Below, in pieces: positions 8,047 to 15,434 of a DNA stretch of 17,905 nt. Both the position numbers and the translations under genes were made by a program. Origin of the DNA: Salinisphaeraceae bacterium UBA4764 (GTDB lineage: Bacteria; Pseudomonadota; Gammaproteobacteria; Nevskiales; Salinisphaeraceae); assembly GCA_002403445.1 (NCBI GenBank), contig DHHU01000053.1:11791-29695 (forward strand), read 5' to 3'. Numbering within the stretch: position 1 is the first letter of the stretch; each line of letters begins with the position of its first letter. The notes beneath the pieces were generated by a model. The model was given only the letters and a program-made list of their open reading frames with translations. It was not told the DNA's origin and made no database searches.

Positions 8047-8080
8047 CCCGGACAGTTCTTTTAATTCGATCGCGTGCGGA

Positions 8081-8638
8081 CTAAGCCGCTTCAATGGCTT
8101 CGACAATACGCGCTTGAATATCTTCGATCGTACCCGAGGCATTGACCGGCGTTAGCAGCCCACGTGATTCGTAGTACTCGACGAGAGGCTCGGTCTGATC
8201 CGCGAAAACCGCCAGGCGATTGCGGATCGTTTCTTCAGTATCGTCGCCCCGGCCGCGATCGGTGAGGCGCTGGACGATCTCCTCGGTGTCCACTTGCAAG
8301 TGGATTACGCGCTGCAGCGGTCGGTCGAGTTCAGTTAAAAGACTATCCAGTTCTTCGGCTTGTGCCAAGCTGCGCGGGAAACCGTCAAGAATAAAACCAT
8401 TCTCCGCATCGGGCTCGGTCAGTCGATCGCGGATCATGGCGATGACGGTTTCGTCCGATACCAGTTCGCCTGCGTCCATCGCGGCTTTAGCAGCGTGGCC
8501 GAGTTCTGTGTCTTCAGCAACGGCTTCTCGCAGCAGATCACCGGTGGCAATCTGCGGCACGCCATAGCGGGTCGCCAACTCGGCACCTTGTGTGCCTTTG
8601 CCTGAACCGGGCGCACCCAACAAAACAATTTTCAGCAT
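8081..8638 (-). CDS. adk: Adenylate kinase, short-LID form
   Basis: 185 residues. Adenylate kinase interconverts ATP plus AMP with two ADP. The P-loop GAPGSGKGTQ is at 8-17. The AMP-binding part has ATGDLLREAV, and the core has GFILDGFPRSLAQAEELD. The LID is the short type: RGRGDDTEETIRNRL replaces the roughly 30-residue-longer lid of the E. coli enzyme (214 residues), and there are no zinc cysteines. Short-lid enzymes occur in Xanthomonadales and relatives, from memory. I start it at 8638 because MLKIVLLGAPGSGKG is the family N-terminus; the 18 further in-frame codons upstream lack homology. It diverges from pfp across about 170 bases and converges with rnd across 34 bases. Confidence 0.94.
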   Translation of the reverse strand: MLKIVLLGAPGSGKGTQGAELATRYGVPQIATGDLLREAVAEDTELGHAAKAAMDAGELVSDETVIAMIRDRLTEPDAENGFILDGFPRSLAQAEELDSLLTELDRPLQRVIHLQVDTEEIVQRLTDRGRGDDTEETIRNRLAVFADQTEPLVEYYESRGLLTPVNASGTIEDIQARIVEAIEAA

Positions 8639-8711
8639 AGTTGATCGCACAAAAGGGACAGTCGGCAGCGCGCCACTCGATATGGTTGCCACCCACTTGT
8701 TTATGGCCTGT

Positions 8712-8727
8712 CGAAGTTACTGCTTCG
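8712..8727. repeat. small hairpin in adk-pfp intergenic region
   Basis: CGAAG (8712-8716) and CTTCG (8723-8727) form a 5-bp inverted repeat with a 6-base loop. It lies 74-89 bases upstream of the adk start and about 80 bases upstream of pfp, in the shared promoter region. It could be an operator or part of the adk leader. No function can be assigned from sequence. Confidence 0.3.
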
Positions 8728-8808
8728 TTTAGCCGGCGTCAATTTTAAGGGTGGTGCAAGCGTCCGTATGATCATTAATTGCAATCCGTTTTCAAATCGA
8801 GCCACGTC

Positions 8809-10077
8809 ATGCCCGGCCAAAATATCTTCTACGCGCAAAGCGGCGGGGTTACATCCGTCATCAACGCCTCGGCAGCGGGCGTCATCGAAACCGCTTGCGC
8901 CCATTCCGACCGTATCGGCCGAGTCTATGCCGGCCACGATGGCATTCTTGGCGCGCTGACTGAAGACTTGATTGATACCAGCGCCGAGAGCGACGCCACT
9001 ATCTCGGCACTTTGTCATACCCCCGGCGGTGCTTTCGGATCCGCGCGCTATAAGCTCAGATCTCTGGAAGAAAACCGCACTGAATACGAGCGTTTAATCG
9101 AGGTCTTCAAGGCCCACGACATCGGCTATTTTTTCTATAACGGCGGTGGCGATTCGGCCGACACCTGTGAAAAAGTCAGCCATCTGGCCGACGAGATGGG
9201 CTATCCAATACAGGCCCTCCACATTCCCAAGACCATGGACAACGACTTGCCGGCTACGGACTGCTCGCCGGGCTTTGGCAGCGCAGCCAAATACACGGCC
9301 GTATCGATCCGTGAAGCCAGCCTGGATCTGGCCAGCATGTATCCCACCTCGACCAAGGTATTCATACTGGAGGTCATGGGCCGCACCACTGGCTGGACCG
9401 CGGCCGCCGGTGGGTTGGCTAGCGCCAGCGACAACACGGGCACCGATCCAAACATCGTCCTGTTTCCCGAGGTGGTATTCGATCCTGAAAGGTTCTTGGT
9501 CCAGGTAGACGAGTGCGTTAAAAAGTGCGGCTATTGCACGATTGTAGCCTCGGAAGGCATACGACACACCGACGGGCAATTCGTCTCCGAAGCCGGGGCC
9601 CGCGATGTATTCGGCCATACTCAACTCGGCGGGGTGGCATCCACCCTGGCCCGGATGATTCACGCCCGGCTGGGCTATAAGAATCACTATGCCATTGCGG
9701 ATTATCTCATGCGCTCGGCGCGCCATATTGCCTCGACTACCGACGTCGAGCACGCCTACGCCGTAGGGCGTGCCGCCGTGGAGTATGCGCTGGCGGGGCG
9801 TTCCGGCGTGATGGTGACGATCGAACGTGAATCGGATGATCCCTATCGATGGTCGCTCGGCAGTGCACCGCTTGCCGATGTTGCCAACGGCGAACGGGCT
9901 ATGCCAAGAGATTTTATCAGCTCCGACGGCTTCCACATCAGCGCCAAGGCTCGCGCCTATCTGACACCCTTGATCGCCGGCGAGGCCTATCCGCCCTATA
10001 TCGATGGTTTGCCGCAATACGCGCAGCTCGCTAAAAAACGCGTCGCGCGACGGCTGAATACCAGTTTTAAACTATAG
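8809..10077 (+). CDS. pfp: Pyrophosphate-dependent 6-phosphofructokinase
   Basis: 422 residues. It reversibly phosphorylates fructose-6-phosphate to fructose-1,6-bisphosphate using PPi, so it can serve glycolysis and gluconeogenesis. The N-terminus NIFYAQSGGVTSVINASAAG is the nucleotide-fold start. In NGGGDSADT the residue at 115 is Asp where ATP-dependent enzymes have Gly (GGDGS), and PKTMDND (140-146) has Lys141 where ATP enzymes have Gly (PGTIDND). Both are recognised PPi determinants. D144 is the expected catalytic base, and MGRTTGW (190-196) is the substrate loop. Overall it resembles the Xanthomonas-type enzyme. A TTG at 8779 is in frame, but ATG 8809 matches the family start; its ribosome binding site is weak. 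The pyrophosphatase gene follows 58 bases later on the same strand. Confidence 0.94.
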   Translation: MPGQNIFYAQSGGVTSVINASAAGVIETACAHSDRIGRVYAGHDGILGALTEDLIDTSAESDATISALCHTPGGAFGSARYKLRSLEENRTEYERLIEVFKAHDIGYFFYNGGGDSADTCEKVSHLADEMGYPIQALHIPKTMDNDLPATDCSPGFGSAAKYTAVSIREASLDLASMYPTSTKVFILEVMGRTTGWTAAAGGLASASDNTGTDPNIVLFPEVVFDPERFLVQVDECVKKCGYCTIVASEGIRHTDGQFVSEAGARDVFGHTQLGGVASTLARMIHARLGYKNHYAIADYLMRSARHIASTTDVEHAYAVGRAAVEYALAGRSGVMVTIERESDDPYRWSLGSAPLADVANGERAMPRDFISSDGFHISAKARAYLTPLIAGEAYPPYIDGLPQYAQLAKKRVARRLNTSFKL

Positions 10078-10098
10078 GCCGTATAACGAACAGTCAGT

Positions 10099-10104
10099 TA
10101 TACT
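10099..10104 (+). promoter_or_regulatory. possible -10 element for ppa
   Basis: TATACT stands 31 bases before the ppa start in the short pfp-ppa gap. I see no convincing -35 element 16-18 bases upstream. It might allow ppa to be transcribed apart from pfp, which would matter because the two enzymes compete for PPi. Confidence 0.25.
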
Positions 10105-10135
10105 AGGCGGCTAGTTTCAAGCAGATCGAATCGTC

Positions 10136-10669
10136 ATGGGTTACGAAGCACTCACGCCCGGCAAGAAAGCACCGGATGAAATCAACGTCGTTATCGAAAT
10201 CCTGGCCGGCGCCAGTTCGGTGAAGTATGAAATCGACAAGGACAGCAATTGCCTGACTGTCGATCGCTTCATGAATGTGGCGATGCACTATCCGGCCAAC
10301 TACGGTTTCGTGCCGAAAACACTTTATGACGACGGCGATCCGGTGGACGCCCTGGTGCTGACGCCCGAGCCGGTCGTAGCCGGTGCAGTGGTTCCATGCC
10401 GTCCAGTGGCGGTGCTCCACACTGAGGACGAATCCGGACAGGATGCCAAGATTTTGTGTGTCCCCACCGACAAGGTGGCCACCGACAATTACAAGGCGAT
10501 CCGAGATTTGAGCGATCTCGACGACCGCCTCTGCAACAGGATCGGGCACTTCTTCGGCCATTACAAGGATCTGGAAGAAGGCAAGTGGGCTAAAATCGGC
10601 AGCTGGGAAAACGTCGACAAGGCCAAACAAGAAATCCAGCGTTCGATCGACGCGTATAACAAGGGCTGA
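10136..10669 (+). CDS. ppa: Inorganic pyrophosphatase (family I)
   Basis: 177 residues (176 in E. coli). It hydrolyses PPi to phosphate in the cytoplasm, pulling biosynthetic reactions forward. Family I hallmarks are EIDKDSNCLTVDRF, MHYPANYGFVPKTL, the metal-binding DGDPVDALVLTP (DGDPVD at 66-71), DESGQDAKILCVP with D98, D103 and K105, and the C-terminal HFFGHYKDLEEGKW. All active-site acidic residues look intact, so it should be active. It sits directly downstream of pfp, whose product uses PPi as a substrate, so the pair could set the cell's PPi level. An inverted repeat just after the stop probably ends the transcript. Confidence 0.96.
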   Translation: MGYEALTPGKKAPDEINVVIEILAGASSVKYEIDKDSNCLTVDRFMNVAMHYPANYGFVPKTLYDDGDPVDALVLTPEPVVAGAVVPCRPVAVLHTEDESGQDAKILCVPTDKVATDNYKAIRDLSDLDDRLCNRIGHFFGHYKDLEEGKWAKIGSWENVDKAKQEIQRSIDAYNKG

Positions 10670-10681
10670 ATTCACTTAGGC

Positions 10682-10716
10682 CGCTGACTTATCCGGTCAC
10701 TGCTAATAAGTCAGCG
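10682..10716. terminator. strong inverted repeat between convergent ppa and molybdoenzyme genes
   Basis: CGCTGACTTAT (10682-10692) pairs perfectly with ATAAGTCAGCG (10706-10716) around a 13-base loop. It fills the 48-base gap between the ppa stop and the stop of the gene on the opposite strand. No T-run follows on either strand, so a bidirectional or Rho-assisted terminator is the likely role. Confidence 0.6.
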
Positions 10717-10717
10717 T

Positions 10718-11758
10718 TCAGTCCACATTTACAGCCATATGATCGTAACCGCTGGCTCCGTTTGGGTACGTTCCGGTTTGCTTGGCAGTCTGGACATTGC
10801 CGTTGCCGTCAATCGCGCGAACCATTAACTGGTGCCGGCCACTTGTAGGCTGGTGCCAGTCATAACGCCAGAGAGACCAGGCATCCGGTTTGTTGGCGTG
10901 CTCGACACGACATTTGGCCCAATTTTGACCCCCGTCAAGCGATACTTGGACCCCGCGCACCCCTCGGTGGCCGGCGTAGGCCACGCCAGTTAACGTCACC
11001 GATTTGCCGGCCTTGATCTGGCCCGGCGGATCAAGCCGTGACATGGTCTTGACCGGCACGGAGCCGGCCCAGCCGCGCTCTTCCCAGTAAGAAGTCGTAT
11101 CGGCCGTCTCCTGAAGGGCAATCTGGGTCAACCAGCGCGGCTGCTTCATACCGTACAAATCCGGCAACATCACCCGCGCTGGAAAGCCGTGCTTGGCGGG
11201 CAGCGGCGCTCCATTCATCTGCAAGGCAATGAACGCATAGTCGTCCATGGCGCGGTCGATCGACACGCTGGAATAAAAATTGTCGAGGCTACGAAACATC
11301 ACAGACTTGGCATGATCAAAGCCCGGCAGGGACTGCAGCAATTGTTTGAGCGGTATCACCTGCCAGCGCGCGTTACCGATGAGATCACCGCCCACTTGGT
11401 TGCCGATACATTCAAACGTCTTGAACACACTTTTATCGGCCTGCTGCATCAAATCCTGCCAAGCGTGCCGGTCGGGCGCGCCCGACAGTCCCTTGATCTC
11501 GAGATGCCAGTTGCCAGCCACATTATTCGGGGTCACCGCAGGCCGGAATGATTTATTCACCGCAACCAGATAAAAATCGTCACGCGATGTGACATAGGGT
11601 GTCACGTGGCGCGCCGAGGACCCACTGCCCCCGAAGACCCCGCCCAAACCGAATGCGGAGGCGCGGCCGCTGGTACAGACTAGAGACGCCCCAACCGCAG
11701 AGGCACCGACGCCGGCAATAAAACCACGACGCGACAAAAACCCGTGCTCATCGCTCAT
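10718..11758 (-). CDS. Tat-exported molybdopterin-dependent oxidoreductase, sulfite oxidase family
   Basis: 346 residues. The N-terminus carries a Tat signal (FLSRRGFIAGVGASAVGASL, Arg10-Arg11) with a likely signal peptidase site after RASA at residue 35, so the enzyme is exported folded to the periplasm. The Mo-pterin domain has the molybdenum-ligand Cys117 in FECIGNQVGGDLIGNARWQ. The C-terminal half (about 240-340) is the Mo-co dimerisation domain, with SVTLTGVAYAGHRGVRGVQV and LDGGQNW. No haem CxxCH motif is present. The substrate cannot be told: sulfite is possible, but the short CIGN...GNARW segment is also seen in uncharacterised relatives. A GTG four codons upstream is in frame, but ATG 11758 has GGAG about 7 bases before it. 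No cytochrome partner or membrane subunit adjoins it. Confidence 0.88.
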   Translation of the reverse strand: MSDEHGFLSRRGFIAGVGASAVGASLVCTSGRASAFGLGGVFGGSGSSARHVTPYVTSRDDFYLVAVNKSFRPAVTPNNVAGNWHLEIKGLSGAPDRHAWQDLMQQADKSVFKTFECIGNQVGGDLIGNARWQVIPLKQLLQSLPGFDHAKSVMFRSLDNFYSSVSIDRAMDDYAFIALQMNGAPLPAKHGFPARVMLPDLYGMKQPRWLTQIALQETADTTSYWEERGWAGSVPVKTMSRLDPPGQIKAGKSVTLTGVAYAGHRGVRGVQVSLDGGQNWAKCRVEHANKPDAWSLWRYDWHQPTSGRHQLMVRAIDGNGNVQTAKQTGTYPNGASGYDHMAVNVD

Positions 11759-11803
11759 AGTGTTCTCCACGTGGGTCCAACATGAATCATAAGGAGTTCA
11801 CAT

Positions 11804-12103
11804 ATGTATACGAGGGATGGGTCACGCGAGTTGCACAGGCGTTGGCGGCCCCGGCATCAAGGGCTGTTACTGGGCCAGTTACGGGGCCGAAAGGTTGGGC
11901 TGTCGACTTACCTTGCGGACGGCATGAAGCGCCTATTGAATGTGGGTTTTTTTACTTATCAGGCTCGCAGCCGGTCGACATTCTTGGCTTCCAATCGCAC
12001 GGCGTCCCAGTCGCCGCGACTCACCGCATCTTTCGGCGTCAACCAACTGCCTCCGACACAGGCCACGCTTGGTAGTGCCAGATATGCTGGCGCGGTTTCT
12101 TGA
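11804..12103 (+). CDS. doubtful small ORF with strong ribosome binding site, antisense to eda end
   Basis: A 99-codon frame starts at ATG 11804, with AAGGAG at 11791-11796, 7 bases upstream, the strongest Shine-Dalgarno match outside hpf. The predicted protein starts MYTRDGSRELHRRWRPRHQG and is very arginine-rich, without domains I recognise. Its second half runs antisense through the last 145 bases of eda, so that part is probably a shadow. A shorter overlapping frame at 11817-11927 gives a 36-residue peptide with three cysteines. Neither has homology I can name. It is listed only because of the ribosome binding site. Confidence 0.15.
   Translation: MYTRDGSRELHRRWRPRHQGLLLGQLRGRKVGLSTYLADGMKRLLNVGFFTYQARSRSTFLASNRTASQSPRLTASFGVNQLPPTQATLGSARYAGAVS
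11846..11889. repeat. GC-rich nested inverted repeat between molybdoenzyme gene and eda
   Basis: CGGCCCCG (11846-11853) and CGGGGCCG (11882-11889) are perfect 8-bp arms enclosing 28 bases. Inside is the interrupted palindrome ACTGG-G-CCAGT (11869-11879), flanked by direct GTTAC repeats. On the minus strand it lies 70 bases past the eda stop and about 90 bases before the molybdoenzyme start. It could end the eda transcript, act as an operator or be part of a leader RNA. There is no T-run beside it on either strand. It does not match a riboswitch I know. Confidence 0.5.
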
Positions 12104-12585
12104 TCGATGCCGCCTGTCGGGCAGAACGTCATCTCAGGATGAACGCTGCTGTAGGCTCTGATCGCAGGTGGACCGCCAAGCACGGTGGCTGGGAAGAGCT
12201 TGACGTGATGGCGGCCGCGAGTGGCCAGATGCGCCAGTTCACTGACTGTCTGCGCGCCCGGGAGATAAGCGATTTCGTGTTTGCGGCAGACATCGTCGAC
12301 AGCGTCGGCTATCCCAGGCGACACGATGAACTCGGCGCCGGCGTCGATAGCGTTCCGAGCTTGTTCAGCTGTCCAGACGGTGCCGACTCCCAGACACATC
12401 TCAGGCAACTCGCGCTTGACGGCTTGGATCGCTTCAAACGCAGCCGCGGTGCGCCGGGTAATCTCAATCACCGAGACACCGCCTGCATAAATTGCCTTAG
12501 CAATATGCACCCCCGTGTCGGCGTCGTTGACGGTTACCACGGGAATGACCGGCGACAATCCCATGATTTGAGCTATGTCTTCCAT
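11959..12585 (-). CDS. eda: KDPG aldolase (2-dehydro-3-deoxy-phosphogluconate aldolase)
   Basis: 208 residues. It splits 2-keto-3-deoxy-6-phosphogluconate into pyruvate and glyceraldehyde-3-phosphate, the last step of the Entner-Doudoroff pathway. The start MEDIAQIMGLSPVIPVVTVN is typical. E41 in VIEITRRT is the general acid/base and K129 in HHVKLFPA forms the Schiff base; CPTGGI and GGSWLTPKD are phosphate-binding and C-terminal motifs. The frame stays open 48 codons upstream, but that stretch has no homology. AAGGGA 7 bases before ATG 12585 supports this start. It follows edd on the same strand, but a 303-base gap with promoter-like sequence separates them, so eda probably has at least partly separate control. 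Confidence 0.96.
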   Translation of the reverse strand: MEDIAQIMGLSPVIPVVTVNDADTGVHIAKAIYAGGVSVIEITRRTAAAFEAIQAVKRELPEMCLGVGTVWTAEQARNAIDAGAEFIVSPGIADAVDDVCRKHEIAYLPGAQTVSELAHLATRGRHHVKLFPATVLGGPPAIRAYSSVHPEMTFCPTGGIDQETAPAYLALPSVACVGGSWLTPKDAVSRGDWDAVRLEAKNVDRLRA

Positions 12586-12888
12586 CACAACATCCCTTGA
12601 GACCTCGGACGACTCATTCGAAGAATCGCGTCGCGTATTTTGATCACTCAACCCGAAGTGGGTAGGTCTAGCCAACAGCGTGACGGGCGTCGCCGGGATT
12701 CTCGACATGGCACCGGTCTTCGGCAGCACGCACCCGCCAGCGGCTTGTTGTGTCTTAGTTCAACTAAACTATTATCAGTGATTTTTTGATTCAAGTTGTA
12801 ATAGCCAAGAAGAAAGACACGAATGGCCGCGCCTTGACCCGTGACTCATTCAGATAGGATCGAGTGAGGAAACGCGGCGGCTTTTTGT
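12586..12888. other. 303-base intergenic region between edd and eda
   Basis: No gene is supported here. The part next to eda (12586-12729) is open in the eda frame but has no recognisable protein. The middle (about 12750-12815) is distinctly AT-rich and holds a palindrome and promoter-like hexamers for eda. The part next to edd has GCCGCG (12826-12831) and CGCGGC (12873-12878), complementary but 41 bases apart, with TTTTT at 12882-12886 on the plus strand only. No clear terminator for edd is seen. Confidence 0.7.
12755..12794 (-). promoter_or_regulatory. candidate eda promoter with palindromic operator
   Basis: On the minus strand TTGAAT (12789-12794) and GATAAT (12771-12776) resemble -35 and -10 elements but are only 12 bases apart. 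An alternative -10, TAGTTT, lies 17 bases after TTGAAT. Covering it is a perfect 13-base palindrome, TTAGTT-C-AACTAA (12755-12767), placed as a repressor operator would be. HexR is the usual repressor of these genes in gammaproteobacteria, but its consensus as I recall it (TGTAATT...AATTACA-like) differs. The regulator is therefore unknown. Confidence 0.35.
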
Positions 12889-14718
12889 TCAAGTCATGCC
12901 TTGAAGGACGGGACCGGCGCCCTGCTCGGCCGTCGCAGCATTCTGGCGAAAAAATGCGAACAGTTCGCGGCCGAGCCCGAACTCGGTTTCCGGCGCGTCT
13001 TCGAAACTTATCGGCTCGCGGGCCGCCAGCGTGTCGTCATCCACATCGACGTGCAGCGTGCCGTTTTCGGCGTCGAGTTTAATCATATCGCCGTCGCGGA
13101 TTCGCGCAATGTTACCGTCGCGCGAGCCTTCCGGCGTCATCTGAATCGCCGCCGGTACCCGGCCTGAGGCACCCGACATGCGGCCGTCGGTCAACAGCGC
13201 GATCTTATAGCCGGCGTCCTGTACGTTGGTCAACGTGGGCGTGAGCTTGTGCAATTCCGGCATGCCGTTGCCGCGCGGCCCCTGGTACGGAATGACCACC
13301 ACCATATCGCCCGTCAAATCCCCCGCCTTGAATGCCGCCAGCACATGTTCCTGGGAGGCGAACAAGCGCGCCGGGGCCTGAAGCCTTCGATGCTGTTTTT
13401 CGACCGCCGAAATCTTGATGATACTGCGGCCTAGATTGCCTTCCAGTAGCGTGATACCGCCGGTCGCGGCAAATGGCGCATCGACGCCACGCAGGACATC
13501 GCTATCGTGGCTCTCGCTCGGACCTTCCCGCCATACCGGTGCATCGTTTTCGATAAATGGTTCGCGTGTGTAATGCGATAGCCCGTGGCCGACCACCGTG
13601 TGCACGTCTTCGTGCAGCAGCCCAGCGCTCAAAAGCGAGCGGATCATGAACTGTATTCCGCCAGCCGCTCGCATATGATTGACGTCGGCATCGCCATTCG
13701 GATACACCCGGGCTAAAAGTGGTGTCACGGCCGACAGATCCGCAAAATCGGTCCAGTCGATGACCACGCCAGCCGCGCGTGCTATGGCGACCAGATGCAT
13801 GGTGTGGTTGGTCGACCCGCCGGAGGCCAGTAAGCCGACCATGCCGTTGACGATAGCTTTTTCGTCGATCACCTGCGACAGCGGCATATAGTTGTCGCCA
13901 AGTGCGGTCAGGCCGACGATGGTTTCAGCAGCAGACCGCGTGGCCAGGTCACGCAATGGCGTACCTGGGTTGACCAGTGATGTGCCGGGAATATGCAGTC
14001 CCATGAACTCCATGAGGAGCTGGTTGCTGTTCGCGGTACCGTAGAAAGTACAGGTACCGGGCGAGTGATAAGCCATGGATTCGGCTTTTAGCAACTCGTC
14101 TCGACCGATCTCACCGGCCGCGAAACGCTGTCGAACCTGGGATTTGATTTTGTTGGAAAGACCCGAGGTCATCGGCCCGGCTGGTGCGAAGACAACCGGC
14201 AGATGGCCGAAGGACAATGCGCCGATCAAGAGTCCCGGTACGATCTTGTCGCAGACACCCAAGCAAATCGCACCATCGAACATGTTGTGCGACAGCGCCA
14301 CGGCGGTGGCCATGGCAATGACGTCGCGCGAGAAAAGCGACAGCTCCATACCCGGCTGACCTTGGGTGACACCGTCGCACATGGCGGGCGTGCCACCGGC
14401 AAACTGTGCCACGCCACCAGCCTGCCAGGCCGCGTCCTTGATAATGTCGGGAAAATCCTTGAGCGGCTGATGTGCCGAGAGCATGTCGTTATAGGCCGAC
14501 ACGATTGCGATATTGGGCCGTTTTTCGCCGGCCAGTGCGTCTTTTCCGGGTTGAGACTTGCTGGCAAAGCCGTGCGCGAGGTTACCACAGGACAACTCCG
14601 TGCGATGTGGGCCCTTGTGCGCAGCGGCATTCATGCGCGCCAGATAATCGGCTCGGGTATCGCGGCTTTTTTCAATGATGCGATCAGTTACGCGTTGCAC
14701 GGTGTCATGAATAGACAT
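12889..14718 (-). CDS. edd: 6-phosphogluconate dehydratase
   Basis: 609 residues (603 in E. coli). An IlvD/Edd-family iron-sulfur dehydratase that turns 6-phosphogluconate into 2-keto-3-deoxy-6-phosphogluconate. The motifs are SAYNDMLSAHQPLKDFPD, AMCDGVTQGQPGMELSL (about 112-128), CLGVCDKIVPG (152-162) and GTCTFYGTANSNQ (about 221-233), which supply the cluster cysteines (C114, C156, C223). GLLASGGSTNHTMHL and LLTDGRMSGASGRVPAA are the later family blocks. Substrate assignment to Edd, not IlvD, follows from these motifs and from the zwf-pgl-edd-eda context. GAGG lies just before ATG 14718, 15 bases after the pgl stop, so it belongs to the zwf-pgl-edd operon. Confidence 0.96.
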   Translation of the reverse strand: MSIHDTVQRVTDRIIEKSRDTRADYLARMNAAAHKGPHRTELSCGNLAHGFASKSQPGKDALAGEKRPNIAIVSAYNDMLSAHQPLKDFPDIIKDAAWQAGGVAQFAGGTPAMCDGVTQGQPGMELSLFSRDVIAMATAVALSHNMFDGAICLGVCDKIVPGLLIGALSFGHLPVVFAPAGPMTSGLSNKIKSQVRQRFAAGEIGRDELLKAESMAYHSPGTCTFYGTANSNQLLMEFMGLHIPGTSLVNPGTPLRDLATRSAAETIVGLTALGDNYMPLSQVIDEKAIVNGMVGLLASGGSTNHTMHLVAIARAAGVVIDWTDFADLSAVTPLLARVYPNGDADVNHMRAAGGIQFMIRSLLSAGLLHEDVHTVVGHGLSHYTREPFIENDAPVWREGPSESHDSDVLRGVDAPFAATGGITLLEGNLGRSIIKISAVEKQHRRLQAPARLFASQEHVLAAFKAGDLTGDMVVVIPYQGPRGNGMPELHKLTPTLTNVQDAGYKIALLTDGRMSGASGRVPAAIQMTPEGSRDGNIARIRDGDMIKLDAENGTLHVDVDDDTLAAREPISFEDAPETEFGLGRELFAFFRQNAATAEQGAGPVLQGMT

Positions 14719-14733
14719 AGCGGCCTCGAGTAG

Positions 14734-15423
14734 TTAAGGCGCCCAGTAAACGTTAACCGGCACGGGCGCATGATTGAGTATGGAGGCGATTGGCAGGCTC
14801 GTCGGCGGGGCCCCTGCCGCGGCACGATCGAAGACGGCGCGCTTGTCGTCGCCGAAAAACAGAATACTGATGGCTCGCGAATAGACTAAGCAGGGGACGG
14901 ACAAGCTGATGCGCGGTGTCTCGTCGGTCGGCAACTCGGGCACTACCACACGCTCGCACGATGCAAGGAGCTCCTCGATGTTGGCAGCGTGCGGAAAAAT
15001 CGACGCCGTATGGCCATCACTGCCCATGCCGAGCACGACGTGCTCAAAGGGTGTTTGTACACTTGCTAGGTCGTGATTGATTTCGGCCACCGCCTGACCA
15101 GGCGTAGCTTGGGCCCGATACAGTCCCCAAACTTGGGCACTTGTCGCCGGACCTTGCAACAACGTCTCGCGAAGTACGCGTTCGTTGCTGTCGGGGTGAT
15201 CCGGTGCTACCCAGCGCTCGTCGCTCGGCATCACGGTTACTTGGTCCCAGGGCACCGCCTGGTCGGCCAAAAAGCCGAACATTTCTATCGGCGAACTGCC
15301 GCCACAAAGCACGATGCGCGCGCGCTGCTCGCCAGCCTCGCACCCCCGAATCGAGTCGGCGACTGCCGTGGCCAATGCCCGGGCCGCAGCTGATCGCGAA
15401 ACATATTCGTTGCGAGTCACCAT
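14734..15423 (-). CDS. pgl: 6-phosphogluconolactonase (DevB type)
   Basis: 229 residues. It hydrolyses 6-phosphogluconolactone made by Zwf to 6-phosphogluconate. Motifs are VLCGGSSPIEMF (about 38-49, the sugar-phosphate isomerase-like loop), PSDERWVAPDHPDSN (66-80) and LGMGSDGHTASIFP (131-144). These mark the SOL/DevB type, not the unrelated beta-propeller lactonase of E. coli. It begins 11 bases after the zwf stop, and AGGGG overlapping that stop codon serves as ribosome binding site, which suggests coupling. A small palindrome, GGGTAAACCC, lies in the same spacer and could modulate initiation. Confidence 0.95.
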   Translation of the reverse strand: MVTRNEYVSRSAAARALATAVADSIRGCEAGEQRARIVLCGGSSPIEMFGFLADQAVPWDQVTVMPSDERWVAPDHPDSNERVLRETLLQGPATSAQVWGLYRAQATPGQAVAEINHDLASVQTPFEHVVLGMGSDGHTASIFPHAANIEELLASCERVVVPELPTDETPRISLSVPCLVYSRAISILFFGDDKRAVFDRAAAGAPPTSLPIASILNHAPVPVNVYWAP

Positions 15424-15434
15424 CGGGTTTACCC

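Noticed and set aside
9094..10017. 307-codon minus-strand frame opposite pfp
   Set aside because: Antisense shadow of a well-conserved enzyme, with no recognisable domain.
11759..11958. Molybdenum cofactor, cobalamin or other known riboswitch before the molybdoenzyme gene
   Set aside because: I compared the region by memory with conserved boxes of these classes and found no convincing match; only generic stems remain.
12586..12729. Longer eda product starting at 12729
   Set aside because: The 48 extra residues have no aldolase homology, while the ATG at 12585 has AAGGGA at proper spacing.
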